The notes: generated by a model not told the origin, from the sequence alone. DNA of 64,000 nucleotides from Caryophanales bacterium UBA784 (GCA_002297045.1 DBJE01000003.1:1-64000), one strand, 5' to 3'; shown: positions 8,267 to 18,163, counted from the first letter of the stretch. Translations and numbers: made by a program.

Positions 8267-8338
8267 AAAAGGGGCTGACCGCACCATATCCTGCTTTGGG
8301 TATTATCCCAAACCGGACCTTTCCTGTGCGGTAGCCCC
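8267..8338 (-). terminator. Long nested-hairpin terminator after the first repeat lipoprotein
   Basis: GGGGCT-GACCGCA (8271-8283) pairs with TGCGGTAGCCCC (8327-8338) with one bulge. An inner hairpin TTTGGG/CCCAAA sits at 8295-8312. On the minus strand TTTT follows. Confidence 0.7.
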
Positions 8339-8363
8339 TGACGGATTCAGAATCTAAACCAGA

Positions 8364-11300
8364 CTAGAAGTAGAAGATCTGAAGAATCGGACGCTCTTTC
8401 TCACTTGCAAGTCCTTTGTGCAACTTGAGCGAGACGTAATGCGTCTCTGTCTTCTCAGGCGTAATGACAGTTCCGTCTTTATCCTTTACTGCCGGAGTAG
8501 TGACTGTATAGCTTCCGTTTGCTTCGTAAACGAGTGCTTGATAGTAACTGGAATAGCTTCCACTCTTGGATAGATACGTATAATCGATGCCAAACTGCCA
8601 ATTGGTTATCGTCGTATCCGTGCCTAAAGCAGTCTTCCTGTTTGTCCAGATGGCATCGTCCCAAGTCAATCCGGTCAGAGTAATATGCGGATTAGAGTAT
8701 TCGCTTTCTGTTACATCCGGATCCTGGGCACCCCTATAGAAGTAAGGAAGCTGGTATCCATTCCTGTTTTTGTTAAACGATGCCGTGATCTTATCTGACC
8801 ATGCGGCTTTATCTCCGGTCGGAGCAGTGAAATTCTCACGGAAGAGAACTGTTATGGTGACAGAGCTGCTTCCTGAAGTTGCAGTCAGTTCAAGCGTGCC
8901 ATTAGAGATTTTCTTTTGTGCGGTAACGGTAGAAACGTAAGTAGGATCATTGACTGCAGTAAAGACATCCTGGGTCGCTGTCCAACCGCCTTTTTCTAGC
9001 GTTTCCTTGATGTTTTTCCTGTTGAAGTAATTGCTCGTCCTGTTGCCCTTAATCGTGACATAGCCACCGTTGGCAGTGCTGGAGTCTACCTTTACGCCGG
9101 TTCCGACAGGAAGAGAAGGCAGGACGGATTCATCCGTCTGACCCAGGGTTTCTTTCCTTGTCTTCTTCTGGGCATCTGTCCAGACGGTAGGCGTGTTCGT
9201 GTCTGCTTTCGCCTTATCATCGTAGAAGACACGCCTTGAGACGACGGCATCGTCATTGTTCGTCCAGCGGCTGATTCCGGCACGGAGGATTCCTGTTTCG
9301 TTGCCATTTGCATCCTTGATGACCTTATAGGCCTCGTGGGATTCTTTGCCATAGCGGATCTTATGCTCGCTGACTAATGTCCAGCCGGCCTTTGTCCTGG
9401 AATTGTCGAACTCGGTAAGAACCCGGTCTTCGAAAATGGCACCCTGAATCTGTACATATTTCTGGTAGTTGTTATTTGTGGAAGAAACATCCGGGTCATC
9501 CGTTCCTAAGTAGACATACGGGACAAGATCCGTAGCGGGGAATCCGGCATTGGTCCTTCCGTCCTTGACTTCCTGACTCCAGTCAGTGGCCTGTGCTTTC
9601 CAGACACCCTTGACATAGACGGTCCTTTCTGTGACATGGACCGGGGTATAAGTGGTCGGATCATCCGGCTTTGTAATGACGGCCTTTAACGTAACTCCGT
9701 CGGCAAAGGTCTTTTCTGCCGTCCTTGTCGTCGCCTTAGTAAGATCCTGATTGTCCTGGGTAAACGTCCAGTCTCCGTCTCCTGTCGCCTTCTTTGCGTT
9801 ATCGTTAGTAAAAGAAGCCTTAGCCTGCGTCAAAAGCTGGCTATCCCAGGTCCCACCATAAACCGTCCTCCTCTTCTTCTTATCATCCCAACTTGAATTA
9901 TGATGTTTGGTTCCGAGATAAATGTAGGGAAGGCTGTGCCCACCGAAATTCTGGTCCCTGGAATGACCGGTGGAAGTCGTATCGCCTCCTGTCAGGTTGT
10001 CGGCCCCACGATCGGACGCCCAGCTACCTTTCGTGGAATAAGTGGAATCATATTTCTCATACTTCTGCAGTTCAAGACTGCATTTGTCAGTGATGTCCAC
10101 GGATTCCAAAGTTGCGGTGATTTTATCTCCGTTGGGGAATGTCTTTTCCGCAAACCTATCGTCTCCATCATCGCCGTCCGTGACTGTCACCGTCCATCCT
10201 GCGGCCTTAAAGGTTTCGATGGCCTTGATGACAATCCTAGAAGTAGAGAATGTTCCGTCTGTTTCTGTTTCGATAGACCTGGAAGCGTAGGCATTGCTAT
10301 AGTCTGCCGTAGCATCGGTTCCGCCAAGATAGACAAACGGAATCTCGATATCGCTTCCGAACTGGGCGGTAAAAGTGTTCTTTACCTGATCCGGCCAGGC
10401 AGTTGCCTCGGCAGGAATAGTCAGTTTAGGAATGTAGTATATATTGGCAATGACTTTGGAAGTGGAAGAAGAAGGACGGCTGATTAGGACTTTGAACCTG
10501 CATCCGTCCGGGTAAGAATAGGTTGCTCTTAGGCCTGTTCCATAAGAGCCTTCCGTATCTTCTACTTTCCATCCTGCGTTTTGCAGAGTCGTTTTGACTC
10601 CGGGAATGGTCTTTTCATCAAATACACCGCCGGTAATTTTGAACTTATAGGAATCACTGTCGTAATCATAGGTGGGGTTCTTTGTTCCAAGATAGAAGAA
10701 AGTCGGAGTGTGATTATCACAGTCTGCCGCAAAGTCGCTTGCTAGGGTGCTCGGCCAGGCAGAGGCAAGGGTGTTGTCCCATTTCTCGGTAAGGACGATG
10801 TACCTTGCATACCGGGTTTTGACAGTCGAAGAAGGGGTATCCAAGGTTATGGTAAGGACATCACCGGTGGAAGAGAATTCTTTCACTGCGGTAATCGTCG
10901 GTCCATTGGACTTACTTGTTTCCGTCACCGTCCATCCTGCAGCCTTAAAGGTTGCCTCAGCGGTGGTCAGGATAGAGGCATCAAAAGTGTATCCGTAGAT
11001 TCTGGCAGAAGGAGAGGTTGTATAGGTTTTCGCATAAGTGACTGGAGCACCAAGATAAATGTAAGGAATCTGTGTGGTAAGACTGCCGAAGACCGTCTGA
11101 AGCTCGTCTAAAGTATCCGTATCATATGCGCTAGGTGCCTTACTGGCATCAAAGACGCAGGCATAGTAGGCCTTCCTATCGAATAAATCATTGTCGTCTC
11201 CGATTTCTACCTTAAAGGCGCCCTTTTTGAACGTGATGGATTCGGCGGATTCCTTTTCGGTCGTCCATCCTTCGCTTTCATAGGTCTGTTTGAATGAGGC

Positions 11301-11708
11301 AAGCTTGGTCTTATCGAAATCCGATCCGACAAAATGAAGATAGGTGTCTTCCTTGTAAGTGTCGTCTACCCATTCGACATCATAAGAGCCGATGGAAACA
11401 TAGGGGATGATGGTGCCGTCGAAATACTTCTCCCTGAGCTTCTTCGCTGTTGCGTTCCAAAGTGTGTTGACTGTGCTTGTTGATGTCGATGTAGAAGCGC
11501 TTTCACTCCCACTTGTGCTGCTATTTCCTGATCCAGTGTCTGGGGCTTCGCTTGGCTTTGCAGTATTGCCATTTTCATGGCTTTCTGATGGAACCTCCTG
11601 AATTTCACTGCCAGGAACGGTAGCCGATGAAGTGCTATCTGTGTTCTTACATCCGGCAAAGGCAAGGGATAATAGGGCTAAAAGTACGATTTTCCGCTTG
11701 TTTTTCAT
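8364..11708 (-). CDS. Giant eight-repeat lipoprotein A
   Basis: The start at 11708 (MKNKRKI) is chosen over the ATG at 11723 because GGAGG lies just before it; this gives 1114 residues. A signal peptide ends in the lipobox LAFAGC, so it is a lipoprotein anchored on the outer face of the membrane. A Ser/Thr-rich linker (about residues 25-80) leads to eight tandem domains of roughly 110-135 residues. Each opens with a W-containing helix and a signature like IPYVYLG, then GG-WDD-like and F-AGW-V segments. Domain 7 is degenerate (LPSLPVG). I recognise no known family. The divergent partner at 11970-15257 has the same build. Binding to a host or sugar ligand is plausible but unproved. Confidence 0.85.
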   Translation of the reverse strand: MKNKRKIVLLALLSLAFAGCKNTDSTSSATVPGSEIQEVPSESHENGNTAKPSEAPDTGSGNSSTSGSESASTSTSTSTVNTLWNATAKKLREKYFDGTIIPYVSIGSYDVEWVDDTYKEDTYLHFVGSDFDKTKLASFKQTYESEGWTTEKESAESITFKKGAFKVEIGDDNDLFDRKAYYACVFDASKAPSAYDTDTLDELQTVFGSLTTQIPYIYLGAPVTYAKTYTTSPSARIYGYTFDASILTTAEATFKAAGWTVTETSKSNGPTITAVKEFSSTGDVLTITLDTPSSTVKTRYARYIVLTEKWDNTLASAWPSTLASDFAADCDNHTPTFFYLGTKNPTYDYDSDSYKFKITGGVFDEKTIPGVKTTLQNAGWKVEDTEGSYGTGLRATYSYPDGCRFKVLISRPSSSTSKVIANIYYIPKLTIPAEATAWPDQVKNTFTAQFGSDIEIPFVYLGGTDATADYSNAYASRSIETETDGTFSTSRIVIKAIETFKAAGWTVTVTDGDDGDDRFAEKTFPNGDKITATLESVDITDKCSLELQKYEKYDSTYSTKGSWASDRGADNLTGGDTTSTGHSRDQNFGGHSLPYIYLGTKHHNSSWDDKKKRRTVYGGTWDSQLLTQAKASFTNDNAKKATGDGDWTFTQDNQDLTKATTRTAEKTFADGVTLKAVITKPDDPTTYTPVHVTERTVYVKGVWKAQATDWSQEVKDGRTNAGFPATDLVPYVYLGTDDPDVSSTNNNYQKYVQIQGAIFEDRVLTEFDNSRTKAGWTLVSEHKIRYGKESHEAYKVIKDANGNETGILRAGISRWTNNDDAVVSRRVFYDDKAKADTNTPTVWTDAQKKTRKETLGQTDESVLPSLPVGTGVKVDSSTANGGYVTIKGNRTSNYFNRKNIKETLEKGGWTATQDVFTAVNDPTYVSTVTAQKKISNGTLELTATSGSSSVTITVLFRENFTAPTGDKAAWSDKITASFNKNRNGYQLPYFYRGAQDPDVTESEYSNPHITLTGLTWDDAIWTNRKTALGTDTTITNWQFGIDYTYLSKSGSYSSYYQALVYEANGSYTVTTPAVKDKDGTVITPEKTETHYVSLKLHKGLASEKERPILQIFYF

Positions 11709-11739
11709 TTTTCTGTCCTCCATGCGTGTCCTTGCCGTA

Positions 11740-11745
11740 ATTATA
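11740..11745 (-). promoter_or_regulatory. -10 box for repeat lipoprotein A
   Basis: TATAAT on the minus strand, about 32 bases before the ATG at 11708. No good -35 is visible. Confidence 0.5.
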
Positions 11746-11870
11746 AAAGCGGAATTTTCTATCAGAAGCGGGAAGAAAACAAAAACTTGCTTTATTGGGC
11801 ATGTAAGCGGTTTTACGTTTATAAGACAAAAATGAAGAGGAAAATTTAAAAATAACGAGAAAAATATGTA

Positions 11871-11887
11871 TTTTTTTTTTTTTTTTT
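11871..11887. repeat. Homopolymeric T17 tract between divergent lipoprotein genes
   Basis: Seventeen consecutive T bases lie about 40 bases upstream of the -10 of the rightward gene. This is the longest homopolymer I noticed in the window. Tracts like this slip during replication and can change promoter spacing. Confidence 0.9.
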
Positions 11888-11927
11888 ATTTTGAAAACAA
11901 AATATAAACATTGTTTTTTCCCTTTTC

Positions 11928-11933
11928 TATAAT
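11928..11933 (+). promoter_or_regulatory. -10 box for repeat lipoprotein B
   Basis: TATAAT about 36 bases before the ATG at 11970. No consensus -35 lies at the usual distance. Confidence 0.55.
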
Positions 11934-11969
11934 GAAAACGGCGATGTTAATAGAAAGGATTTATAGCAT

Positions 11970-14900
11970 ATGAAAAAACATTTTACCTTGTTTGCCGTTC
12001 TTACTATCCTACTTGCTGGCTGTGAGAAAAAGCCCGTGGCTAGCGCTTATCCATCCGTATCGGAGGAACCGGAAAGGAGTGAGGTATCCACAGGCACGTC
12101 GTCTTCTGAAACTGCAAAGCCATCGGAAGGTCCTTCTGACTCTTCAGGGACTTCTTCCGGAGGAAGTGACTCTTCTTCAGACTCTGGCACTACAACTGTT
12201 TCCCTATGGGGAAAGGACCTCGAAGCAGACAGGAAATCCTATCTAGGCGGTTATGTCCTCCCTTATATCAACATTGGGAAGAATGATAGGCTTACTTATA
12301 CTTTTGTCAACACTTTTAAAAAGGGAAGCTCTTATTACTCCCTCCTTGGAGATATTGATTTTGATGGTTCCAAGCTGTCCAATGAGTTTAAGCCGGCCTT
12401 TGAAAAGGATGGCTTCATTGTCACCATTGACGATCAAAACACAGTTAGGACGGCAACTAAAGACTCTGCCCACCTTAAAGTGACTATCTCTCAGCAGGAC
12501 GAAACTTTCGGCATCAAGGTCTTCTATGACGAGCCTTTCGATGCTACGAAAAAGACGGCCTGGACAAAGGATGAGGAAGCAGAAAGGACTGCCTCTCTTT
12601 CCGGACATATCCTTCCTTTTGTCTATTTAGGAAGCGCACATCCTTATAGGTACACGAGCTATGATGGCAAGACGTTCTCTATTTATGGCTGGAGCTATGA
12701 TGATTCCATTAGGACAAACGCCCTTCTGGCTTTTAAGAGCGAGGATGGGTGGAATGCAAGCAAAAAGGAAGAAAACGGAGCCACCAAGTTTACGGCTGAA
12801 AAGGCGTTTGATGACTGCACTCTGACCGTCACAAGGTCTTCCAGGGATAATACTTCCAATGACCGTATGGTTAGGACTGTCGCAAAGGAGGAATACTGGA
12901 ATCCGGATGTTGCAACCGGTACCTGGGGAGACGATATCAACGATGAAATCCACCAGAACAGGGATAACCATGACCTTCCGTATGTCTATCTTGGAACCTT
13001 GAATCCGACTCTCAACTTTAGTACGAAAACGAATCAATTGACAATTAAGGGCGGATACTGGAACGATGAGGTCATCACTCTTGCCGAGACTGCCTTTAAA
13101 AACGCGAACTGGACAGTCAGTAAGTACACGAATTCCTACGGGAACTGCATCAGGGCGACTATTGTCGAAGAGGACGGCTGCCGCTTAAGCAGGTCGATTG
13201 AGGCTCCTTATCGTCCTACATCCGGAAAGATTGAAAGGACGGTGATTTACACTCCTTCCTTAACCGTTCCCTCTGACTGCAGTGACTGGGACGAAGACAC
13301 GAAGGCAAGGAGGACGAAGTACTTCAACGGACATGTCATTCCTTACTTCTATATCGGGGCAAAGGATACCCGCGCCTCTTTTAGCTATACCTCTTCTAAG
13401 ATTTCCATCTCTCCTGCATTAAGCAACACTTACAATAACCAGATGATTTATGATGCCGAAGTGGCCTTGATCAAAGACGGGTATTCAGTATCACGGACTT
13501 ATTCTTCCGGAGGTATATACGATATTACTGCAACGAAGACCTTTGATGATCAGGATACCTTGATTGTAAAAAGGAAGCATGATACCTCTTCCCTTTCTGC
13601 CGGAACGGCAAGTGTGGATGTTACCTATCTTGAACACTATAATCCGCAGGATGTCTCTTCCTGGGCAAACGGCTATGATTCTAAGGATCTGAAGACAACG
13701 ACCGAGTCGACTAGGAAGAGCGGGTTCGGAAGTGACCATAGTATCCCCTTTATCTATCTTGGCGCAGAGCATTTCTATTCTTCCTGGAGCGATGCAAATA
13801 AGGAACTGACTATCTATGGCGGAAACTGGAACGAGGGAATCCTGACCAATTTAAAGACTGTCCTCGCAAATGACAATGATGCGACAAAAGGAACGTGGGG
13901 AACGGCAAGCGAAACAAAAGACTCCACAGGCAAGGTCATTTATACGGCAACAAAGACATTCACTGACGGAGCAACAATCAAGCTTACCCTTACCCAGCCT
14001 TCCGATACAAAGGAAGATGAACCTTTTAAACCGACTGTCCTGACTCTGACCTATAGCGAAGCCTATAATCCGGAGACGGCATGGGATGAGACAAAGGTCC
14101 TTACCCCTAGGAGAGCCGCTTTGAACAATAACGTCATTCCTTATGTCTATCTCCACACCGATAATTCCGGGCTGACTGTCCGTAAGAGTATCGATTCGAC
14201 CAATAAGGCTTATAGCTACATTACCATCAACGGGGGCATCTGGGATGACCGCGTCCTTACCGATGCCGTCCCAGTCTTTGAGAAGGACGGATATACGGTA
14301 AGTACGGACAGAATTCGAAATGAGCATAGTTCCATTGAGGCCTATAAGAAGCTAGATGATGGTTCTTACATCCGTATCCTTCTCTACAAGAATGGAAAAG
14401 ACAGCACAAGCAAGGCAGTCTTAAAGGCCTTCTATGATCCTTCTATCGTCATTCCTGCCACGGCAACCGACTGGGATGACAGCATCAAGCAGGCTTATTC
14501 TGGCAAAATCTATAATGACATTCCGTATTTCTATAGGGGCGACTATATTACTTCTACCTGGACTGACAAAACCACAAACGCAGAAAGCTATGTCCAGTTC
14601 AAGAAGCAATCCAAGACACCCGACGGAAAGTATTATTATCTCTACAACAATTTAAACTATATCCTTAATGCTAAGGCTGCCTTTGAGAAGGGAAAGTGGA
14701 ATGTAAAGAGGGATTGGTTCAATAGTGTTCTTAATGGCAGCGATGGCTATGCTTCCTTTATTGCTGAAATCAAGAACGCCAATGGTTCGCTTACCCGTGC
14801 AAAGGTTACTGCCAGCAAAAACGAAATCCTGAGGAAGGTCTACTCCTTTGATGCGTATCAGCTGCCGGAAGCCGAAGATCAGAAATGGTCTTCTGACGAC

Positions 14901-15257
14901 ACGATTATTAGGCAGGATTGCTTCTATGGAGAGACTGCTCCTTATGTCTACCTTGGAACGAGCAATCCTCATCAGATAAGCCAATTCCCGAGCAGTCACA
15001 CTGTGACTAGGCAGGGAGGCATTTGGAACGATTCTGTCCTTACCGATGCTGAGAACACCTTTAAGAACGACAAGACCATTAAATGGACTTACAGGTACTC
15101 CTATAGGAGATATGAGGATGAGACGGTTAAGCATCTTGTGGCAACCGGTGAGCAGACGAATGCTGATGGGACAAAGTCCTATTGGACTTATGATATCTTC
15201 CCTGAGAAGGAAGACTTCACGAAGACCATACAGTGTGAGATTTACTTCTTTAAGTAA
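11970..15257 (+). CDS. Giant eight-repeat lipoprotein B
   Basis: The protein has 1095 residues. The signal peptide ends in ILLAGC, a lipobox, followed by a Ser/Glu-rich linker to about residue 75. Eight tandem domains then repeat the pattern W-(acidic)-R, LPYVYLG or a variant (LPYINIG, LPFVYLG, LPYVYLG, IPYFYIG, IPFIYLG, IPYVYLH, IPYFYRG, APYVYLG), GG-WND, F-W-V. It is a clear paralogue of the protein at 8364-11708, so the pair arose by duplication and divergence. The repeats differ a lot in sequence, which points to old duplication or selection for diversity. The AAAGGAT Shine-Dalgarno supports the start. The function is unknown; surface binding or adhesion is the likeliest class. Confidence 0.85.
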   Translation: MKKHFTLFAVLTILLAGCEKKPVASAYPSVSEEPERSEVSTGTSSSETAKPSEGPSDSSGTSSGGSDSSSDSGTTTVSLWGKDLEADRKSYLGGYVLPYINIGKNDRLTYTFVNTFKKGSSYYSLLGDIDFDGSKLSNEFKPAFEKDGFIVTIDDQNTVRTATKDSAHLKVTISQQDETFGIKVFYDEPFDATKKTAWTKDEEAERTASLSGHILPFVYLGSAHPYRYTSYDGKTFSIYGWSYDDSIRTNALLAFKSEDGWNASKKEENGATKFTAEKAFDDCTLTVTRSSRDNTSNDRMVRTVAKEEYWNPDVATGTWGDDINDEIHQNRDNHDLPYVYLGTLNPTLNFSTKTNQLTIKGGYWNDEVITLAETAFKNANWTVSKYTNSYGNCIRATIVEEDGCRLSRSIEAPYRPTSGKIERTVIYTPSLTVPSDCSDWDEDTKARRTKYFNGHVIPYFYIGAKDTRASFSYTSSKISISPALSNTYNNQMIYDAEVALIKDGYSVSRTYSSGGIYDITATKTFDDQDTLIVKRKHDTSSLSAGTASVDVTYLEHYNPQDVSSWANGYDSKDLKTTTESTRKSGFGSDHSIPFIYLGAEHFYSSWSDANKELTIYGGNWNEGILTNLKTVLANDNDATKGTWGTASETKDSTGKVIYTATKTFTDGATIKLTLTQPSDTKEDEPFKPTVLTLTYSEAYNPETAWDETKVLTPRRAALNNNVIPYVYLHTDNSGLTVRKSIDSTNKAYSYITINGGIWDDRVLTDAVPVFEKDGYTVSTDRIRNEHSSIEAYKKLDDGSYIRILLYKNGKDSTSKAVLKAFYDPSIVIPATATDWDDSIKQAYSGKIYNDIPYFYRGDYITSTWTDKTTNAESYVQFKKQSKTPDGKYYYLYNNLNYILNAKAAFEKGKWNVKRDWFNSVLNGSDGYASFIAEIKNANGSLTRAKVTASKNEILRKVYSFDAYQLPEAEDQKWSSDDTIIRQDCFYGETAPYVYLGTSNPHQISQFPSSHTVTRQGGIWNDSVLTDAENTFKNDKTIKWTYRYSYRRYEDETVKHLVATGEQTNADGTKSYWTYDIFPEKEDFTKTIQCEIYFFK

Positions 15258-15261
15258 AAAG

Positions 15262-15291
15262 ATGCCGGGCAGCAGGAGCTGCCCGGCATTT
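15262..15291. terminator. Bidirectional terminator between lipoprotein B and priA
   Basis: ATGCCGGGCAGC and GCTGCCCGGCAT form a perfect 12-bp stem with an AGGA loop. TTT lies on the plus side and a T-run on the minus side, serving the two converging genes. Confidence 0.9.
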
Positions 15292-15299
15292 TCCTCTTT

Positions 15300-17516
15300 C
15301 TACCTGCTTTCCTTTTCCGGATCGACATTGATGGATATCTCAACGTCTTTGTTGGCAAGCCGGATATCCTTGATTCCGTCTAGAATCTGGGAATTCTCTT
15401 CTTTCGACTTGTATTTGAGAAGGATGGTGCGATAGTATCTTCCGTTCCTATGGGGGATAAAGGGGGCGGATGGGCCATAGACATTGAACCGCTTGTTTCC
15501 TATCGCCTTGACGAGATACTGCTCCACGGCAAGGGAAACTTCATCCACCCGGCCTTTATCTACTCCTTTCCTGATTAAAGAGGTCAGATAGGTATAGGGA
15601 GGGTAGAGGTATTTCCGTCTCTCCTCCCTTTCGTAGAGATAGAAGGCCTCATAGTCCTGCTTCACTGCCCATTGGATGACCTTGTTTTCCGGTAGATAGG
15701 TCTGCACTAGGATTGTCCCTTTCAGGTCTTTTCTTCCGGCCCGGCCCACGAACTGGGCAATAAGGTCAAAGGTTTCTTCGTTAGCAAGATAACTTGGAAG
15801 GGTAAGCGTCCTATCTGCATCAAGAATGATGCCAAGAGTGACTTTGGGAAAGTCGTGTCCCTTGGCAATCACCTGTGTTCCGACAATGATGTCGGTGTCT
15901 CCCTTGGCAAAGTCCTCAAGGACTTCATGACGGACTTCATTGGAGGAGACATCGGAATCAAGTCGGGTGATTTTTGCCCTGGGGAAGAGGCTTCTTATTT
16001 CCTGATAAACCCGCTCTGTCCCCTGCCCGAGGGCAAGAAAGTCGCTTTCATGGCAGCTTGGACAGACATAGCCAATGCTTGAGATTTTATAGCCACAATG
16101 ATGGCAGCGTAAGGTGTCATCCTTTTTGTGGTAGGAAAGAGGGATTGCACAGTTTGGGCAGAGTACTCTTTTGTGGCAGTTCCGGCAGACATAGACAGGG
16201 GCAAATCCTCTGCGATTAAGTAAGATCCTAGTCTGCTGCTTTTTCAAAAGGTTATCTTTGATTTTCTCAATTGCCGGAAGGGAGATGAAGGCGGATTTAT
16301 AGGGATCAATCAGATTGACGTCGTTCCTATCTATGATTTGAATCTGCTTGTCTTGATTAAGGGAGTATCTTGTGTTCCTATAAAGCCTCTGGAACAGGCC
16401 ATGCTCAGCCCTTGCCTTATCCACTATCCGGGGAGTGGCTGAACCAAGAAGTACTCTTGCTCCTTCCCTTTCTCCCCGCCTTATTGCAACGTTTATGGCA
16501 TTGTAATAAGGGTCGCTATCCTGTTTGTACGAGGAGGAATGTTCCTCGTCGATGATAATCAGTCCAAGGTCTTTGACTGGGGAGAAGATTGCAGACCGTG
16601 TTCCAAGTACGACTTTGCTTTCACCGGAAGCAATCCGGTGGTATTCATCAAACTTTCGGCTATTTGACAAAGAAGAGTTGAGAATGGAGAGAGTGTTTGG
16701 GAAATAGCTTGCAAATAAGGCTGCCCTTTGGTCGGTCAAGGCGATTTCCGGAATTAGAACAAGGACTCCCTTCCCTTCGCTTAGATATTTCTTGGCCAAG
16801 GTAAGATAGACTGCGGTCTTTCCGCTTCCTGTCACACCCTGAAGGAGAGTAACCTTCTTTTCACTTTTTAGAAAGGAGTCATAGACTTCCTTTTGGCTGT
16901 TAGTCAGTTCATAGGGGGCAAGGTTCCCCGCCTCAATCTCCGGAATACGGGAAACCGGGACTTCTTTTATTTCGACTGCCTTTTTCCTGATTAGCTTAGC
17001 TAAGGCTGCTTTAGCGGTTATCCTGCTTTTTCTCCTTCCGTTCTTTTCCTTTTTTATTTTGCTGTAGAGAACTTTTTCGTTTTTTCCTAAGTCTTCTTCT
17101 TTGTAGGGTAAGGAAAAGACGAACTCGATATATTTTGCCTGAGGTTTCGTTAAGGCGGAATTCTTCGGCTTTAAAGACGGAGGGAGCCTTGTCGAGAGTA
17201 CGCGGATTAAATCGGATTTGTAATAGGAAGAAACCTTTTTTGCCAAAGCAAGAAGGACAGGGGAAAGAAGCGGAACGTCATCAAGAGAGGAAGTTATCCG
17301 GTTTAGTTTGTGTCCTATTTTCTTTTCGTAGTCTTCAACGTCTTCTTCCCTAACACAGGGGGGTTCAATGACAAAACCGACCGTCTCCTTACACGAAGAA
17401 AAAGGCACCCTTACCCGCCTTCCCCTTTTTATGGAAGGATCCTCCGTGTAATAGTCAAAGGGCCGGTCGAGGGAAACTACGGCACGGCCGATAAGAACCT
17501 TGACAAGATAAAACAT
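15300..17516 (-). CDS. priA: Primosomal protein N', replication restart helicase PriA
   Basis: The start at 17516 (MFYLVKVLIGRAVVSL) is chosen over upstream in-frame codons because it aligns with the PriA N-terminus and its ATG overlaps the TAA of the previous gene (TAATG); this gives 738 residues. Walker A GVTGSGKT lies near 224 and the DEAH-like box IIDEEH near 320. A zinc-binding block with eight cysteines in CxxC pairs lies near residues 440-490, followed by helicase motifs around GTQVIAKGHDFP and QFVGRAGR. PriA reloads the replisome at stalled forks. The neighbour order with a guanylate kinase-type gene is common in Bacillota. Confidence 0.95.
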   Translation of the reverse strand: MFYLVKVLIGRAVVSLDRPFDYYTEDPSIKRGRRVRVPFSSCKETVGFVIEPPCVREEDVEDYEKKIGHKLNRITSSLDDVPLLSPVLLALAKKVSSYYKSDLIRVLSTRLPPSLKPKNSALTKPQAKYIEFVFSLPYKEEDLGKNEKVLYSKIKKEKNGRRKSRITAKAALAKLIRKKAVEIKEVPVSRIPEIEAGNLAPYELTNSQKEVYDSFLKSEKKVTLLQGVTGSGKTAVYLTLAKKYLSEGKGVLVLIPEIALTDQRAALFASYFPNTLSILNSSLSNSRKFDEYHRIASGESKVVLGTRSAIFSPVKDLGLIIIDEEHSSSYKQDSDPYYNAINVAIRRGEREGARVLLGSATPRIVDKARAEHGLFQRLYRNTRYSLNQDKQIQIIDRNDVNLIDPYKSAFISLPAIEKIKDNLLKKQQTRILLNRRGFAPVYVCRNCHKRVLCPNCAIPLSYHKKDDTLRCHHCGYKISSIGYVCPSCHESDFLALGQGTERVYQEIRSLFPRAKITRLDSDVSSNEVRHEVLEDFAKGDTDIIVGTQVIAKGHDFPKVTLGIILDADRTLTLPSYLANEETFDLIAQFVGRAGRKDLKGTILVQTYLPENKVIQWAVKQDYEAFYLYEREERRKYLYPPYTYLTSLIRKGVDKGRVDEVSLAVEQYLVKAIGNKRFNVYGPSAPFIPHRNGRYYRTILLKYKSKEENSQILDGIKDIRLANKDVEISINVDPEKESR

Positions 17517-18142
17517 TAAGAATTCTTGATGACATAGTCGGAAGGGATATCTTTCCCTTCTTCGACTGCTTTGATATATTCCAGGCGCTTTTCGATGGAC
17601 TGATTGCAACGCTTGGCTGTCCGTTTCAGTTCGTAGTTATTCAGGACGACATCAAAATCCTCTGTATCATTGTTGTCCTGCTTGGCAAGGGAGAGGACTT
17701 TCTTTACTTGATAGAGGGGCGCTCTCCGCAGGTTTTTCTTTACCCGGCTAGAGAGCCTTTCCGCTGGGATATGGATATCGATAGTCCTTGTATACCTTCC
17801 GGGGAACATCTTCCTTAGCTCTTTTGCTGCAGAATGGGGCCTTTCTAGAATGACCTTTTTTCCTTCTTTAAGGGCTTTTTCTGTCGCTTCCTTGTCTAGT
17901 CCGTACTCACAGCCTTGGTCTTGGAAAGTGAAGAGAAAAGTTCCCTGTTCTTTTGCTTTTTGGAATTCGTTTTGCCGAAGAAAACGGAATTCCGCTCCGG
18001 AAATTTCCTTTCTTCTCGGCATACGGCTTGTATACACGGGGATGTAGGTGAGCCTAGGATTTGTTTCGACTACGACTCTCCGGACGGTTTTCTTTCCCGC
18101 TCCTATGCTACCTGTGATGATGATAAGCAGACCTTGTTTCAT
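17516..18142 (-). CDS. gmk: Divergent guanylate kinase-like protein
   Basis: The 208 residues follow the guanylate kinase order: P-loop, TSRMPRRKE for the GMP-binding arginines, then FxxxxxQGxxYGLDK and the lid region. The P-loop is GSIGAGKKT where the enzyme normally has GPSGAGKGT/S, and the YGT motif is YGL. These changes leave the lysine and threonine but raise doubt about full GMP kinase activity. The gene is translationally coupled to priA. It may be the only Gmk or a second copy; the window cannot tell. Confidence 0.75.
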   Translation of the reverse strand: MKQGLLIIITGSIGAGKKTVRRVVVETNPRLTYIPVYTSRMPRRKEISGAEFRFLRQNEFQKAKEQGTFLFTFQDQGCEYGLDKEATEKALKEGKKVILERPHSAAKELRKMFPGRYTRTIDIHIPAERLSSRVKKNLRRAPLYQVKKVLSLAKQDNNDTEDFDVVLNNYELKRTAKRCNQSIEKRLEYIKAVEEGKDIPSDYVIKNS

Positions 18143-18163
18143 AAATCCTTAACCCTTTCTTCC

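Noticed and set aside
9900..10487. Long plus-strand ORF inside lipoprotein A
   Set aside because: It is the antisense shadow of the repeat gene, with no ribosome site.
11800..11816. cre site between the two giant lipoproteins
   Set aside because: TGTAAGCGGTTTTACG looks similar but misses two consensus positions at its right end.
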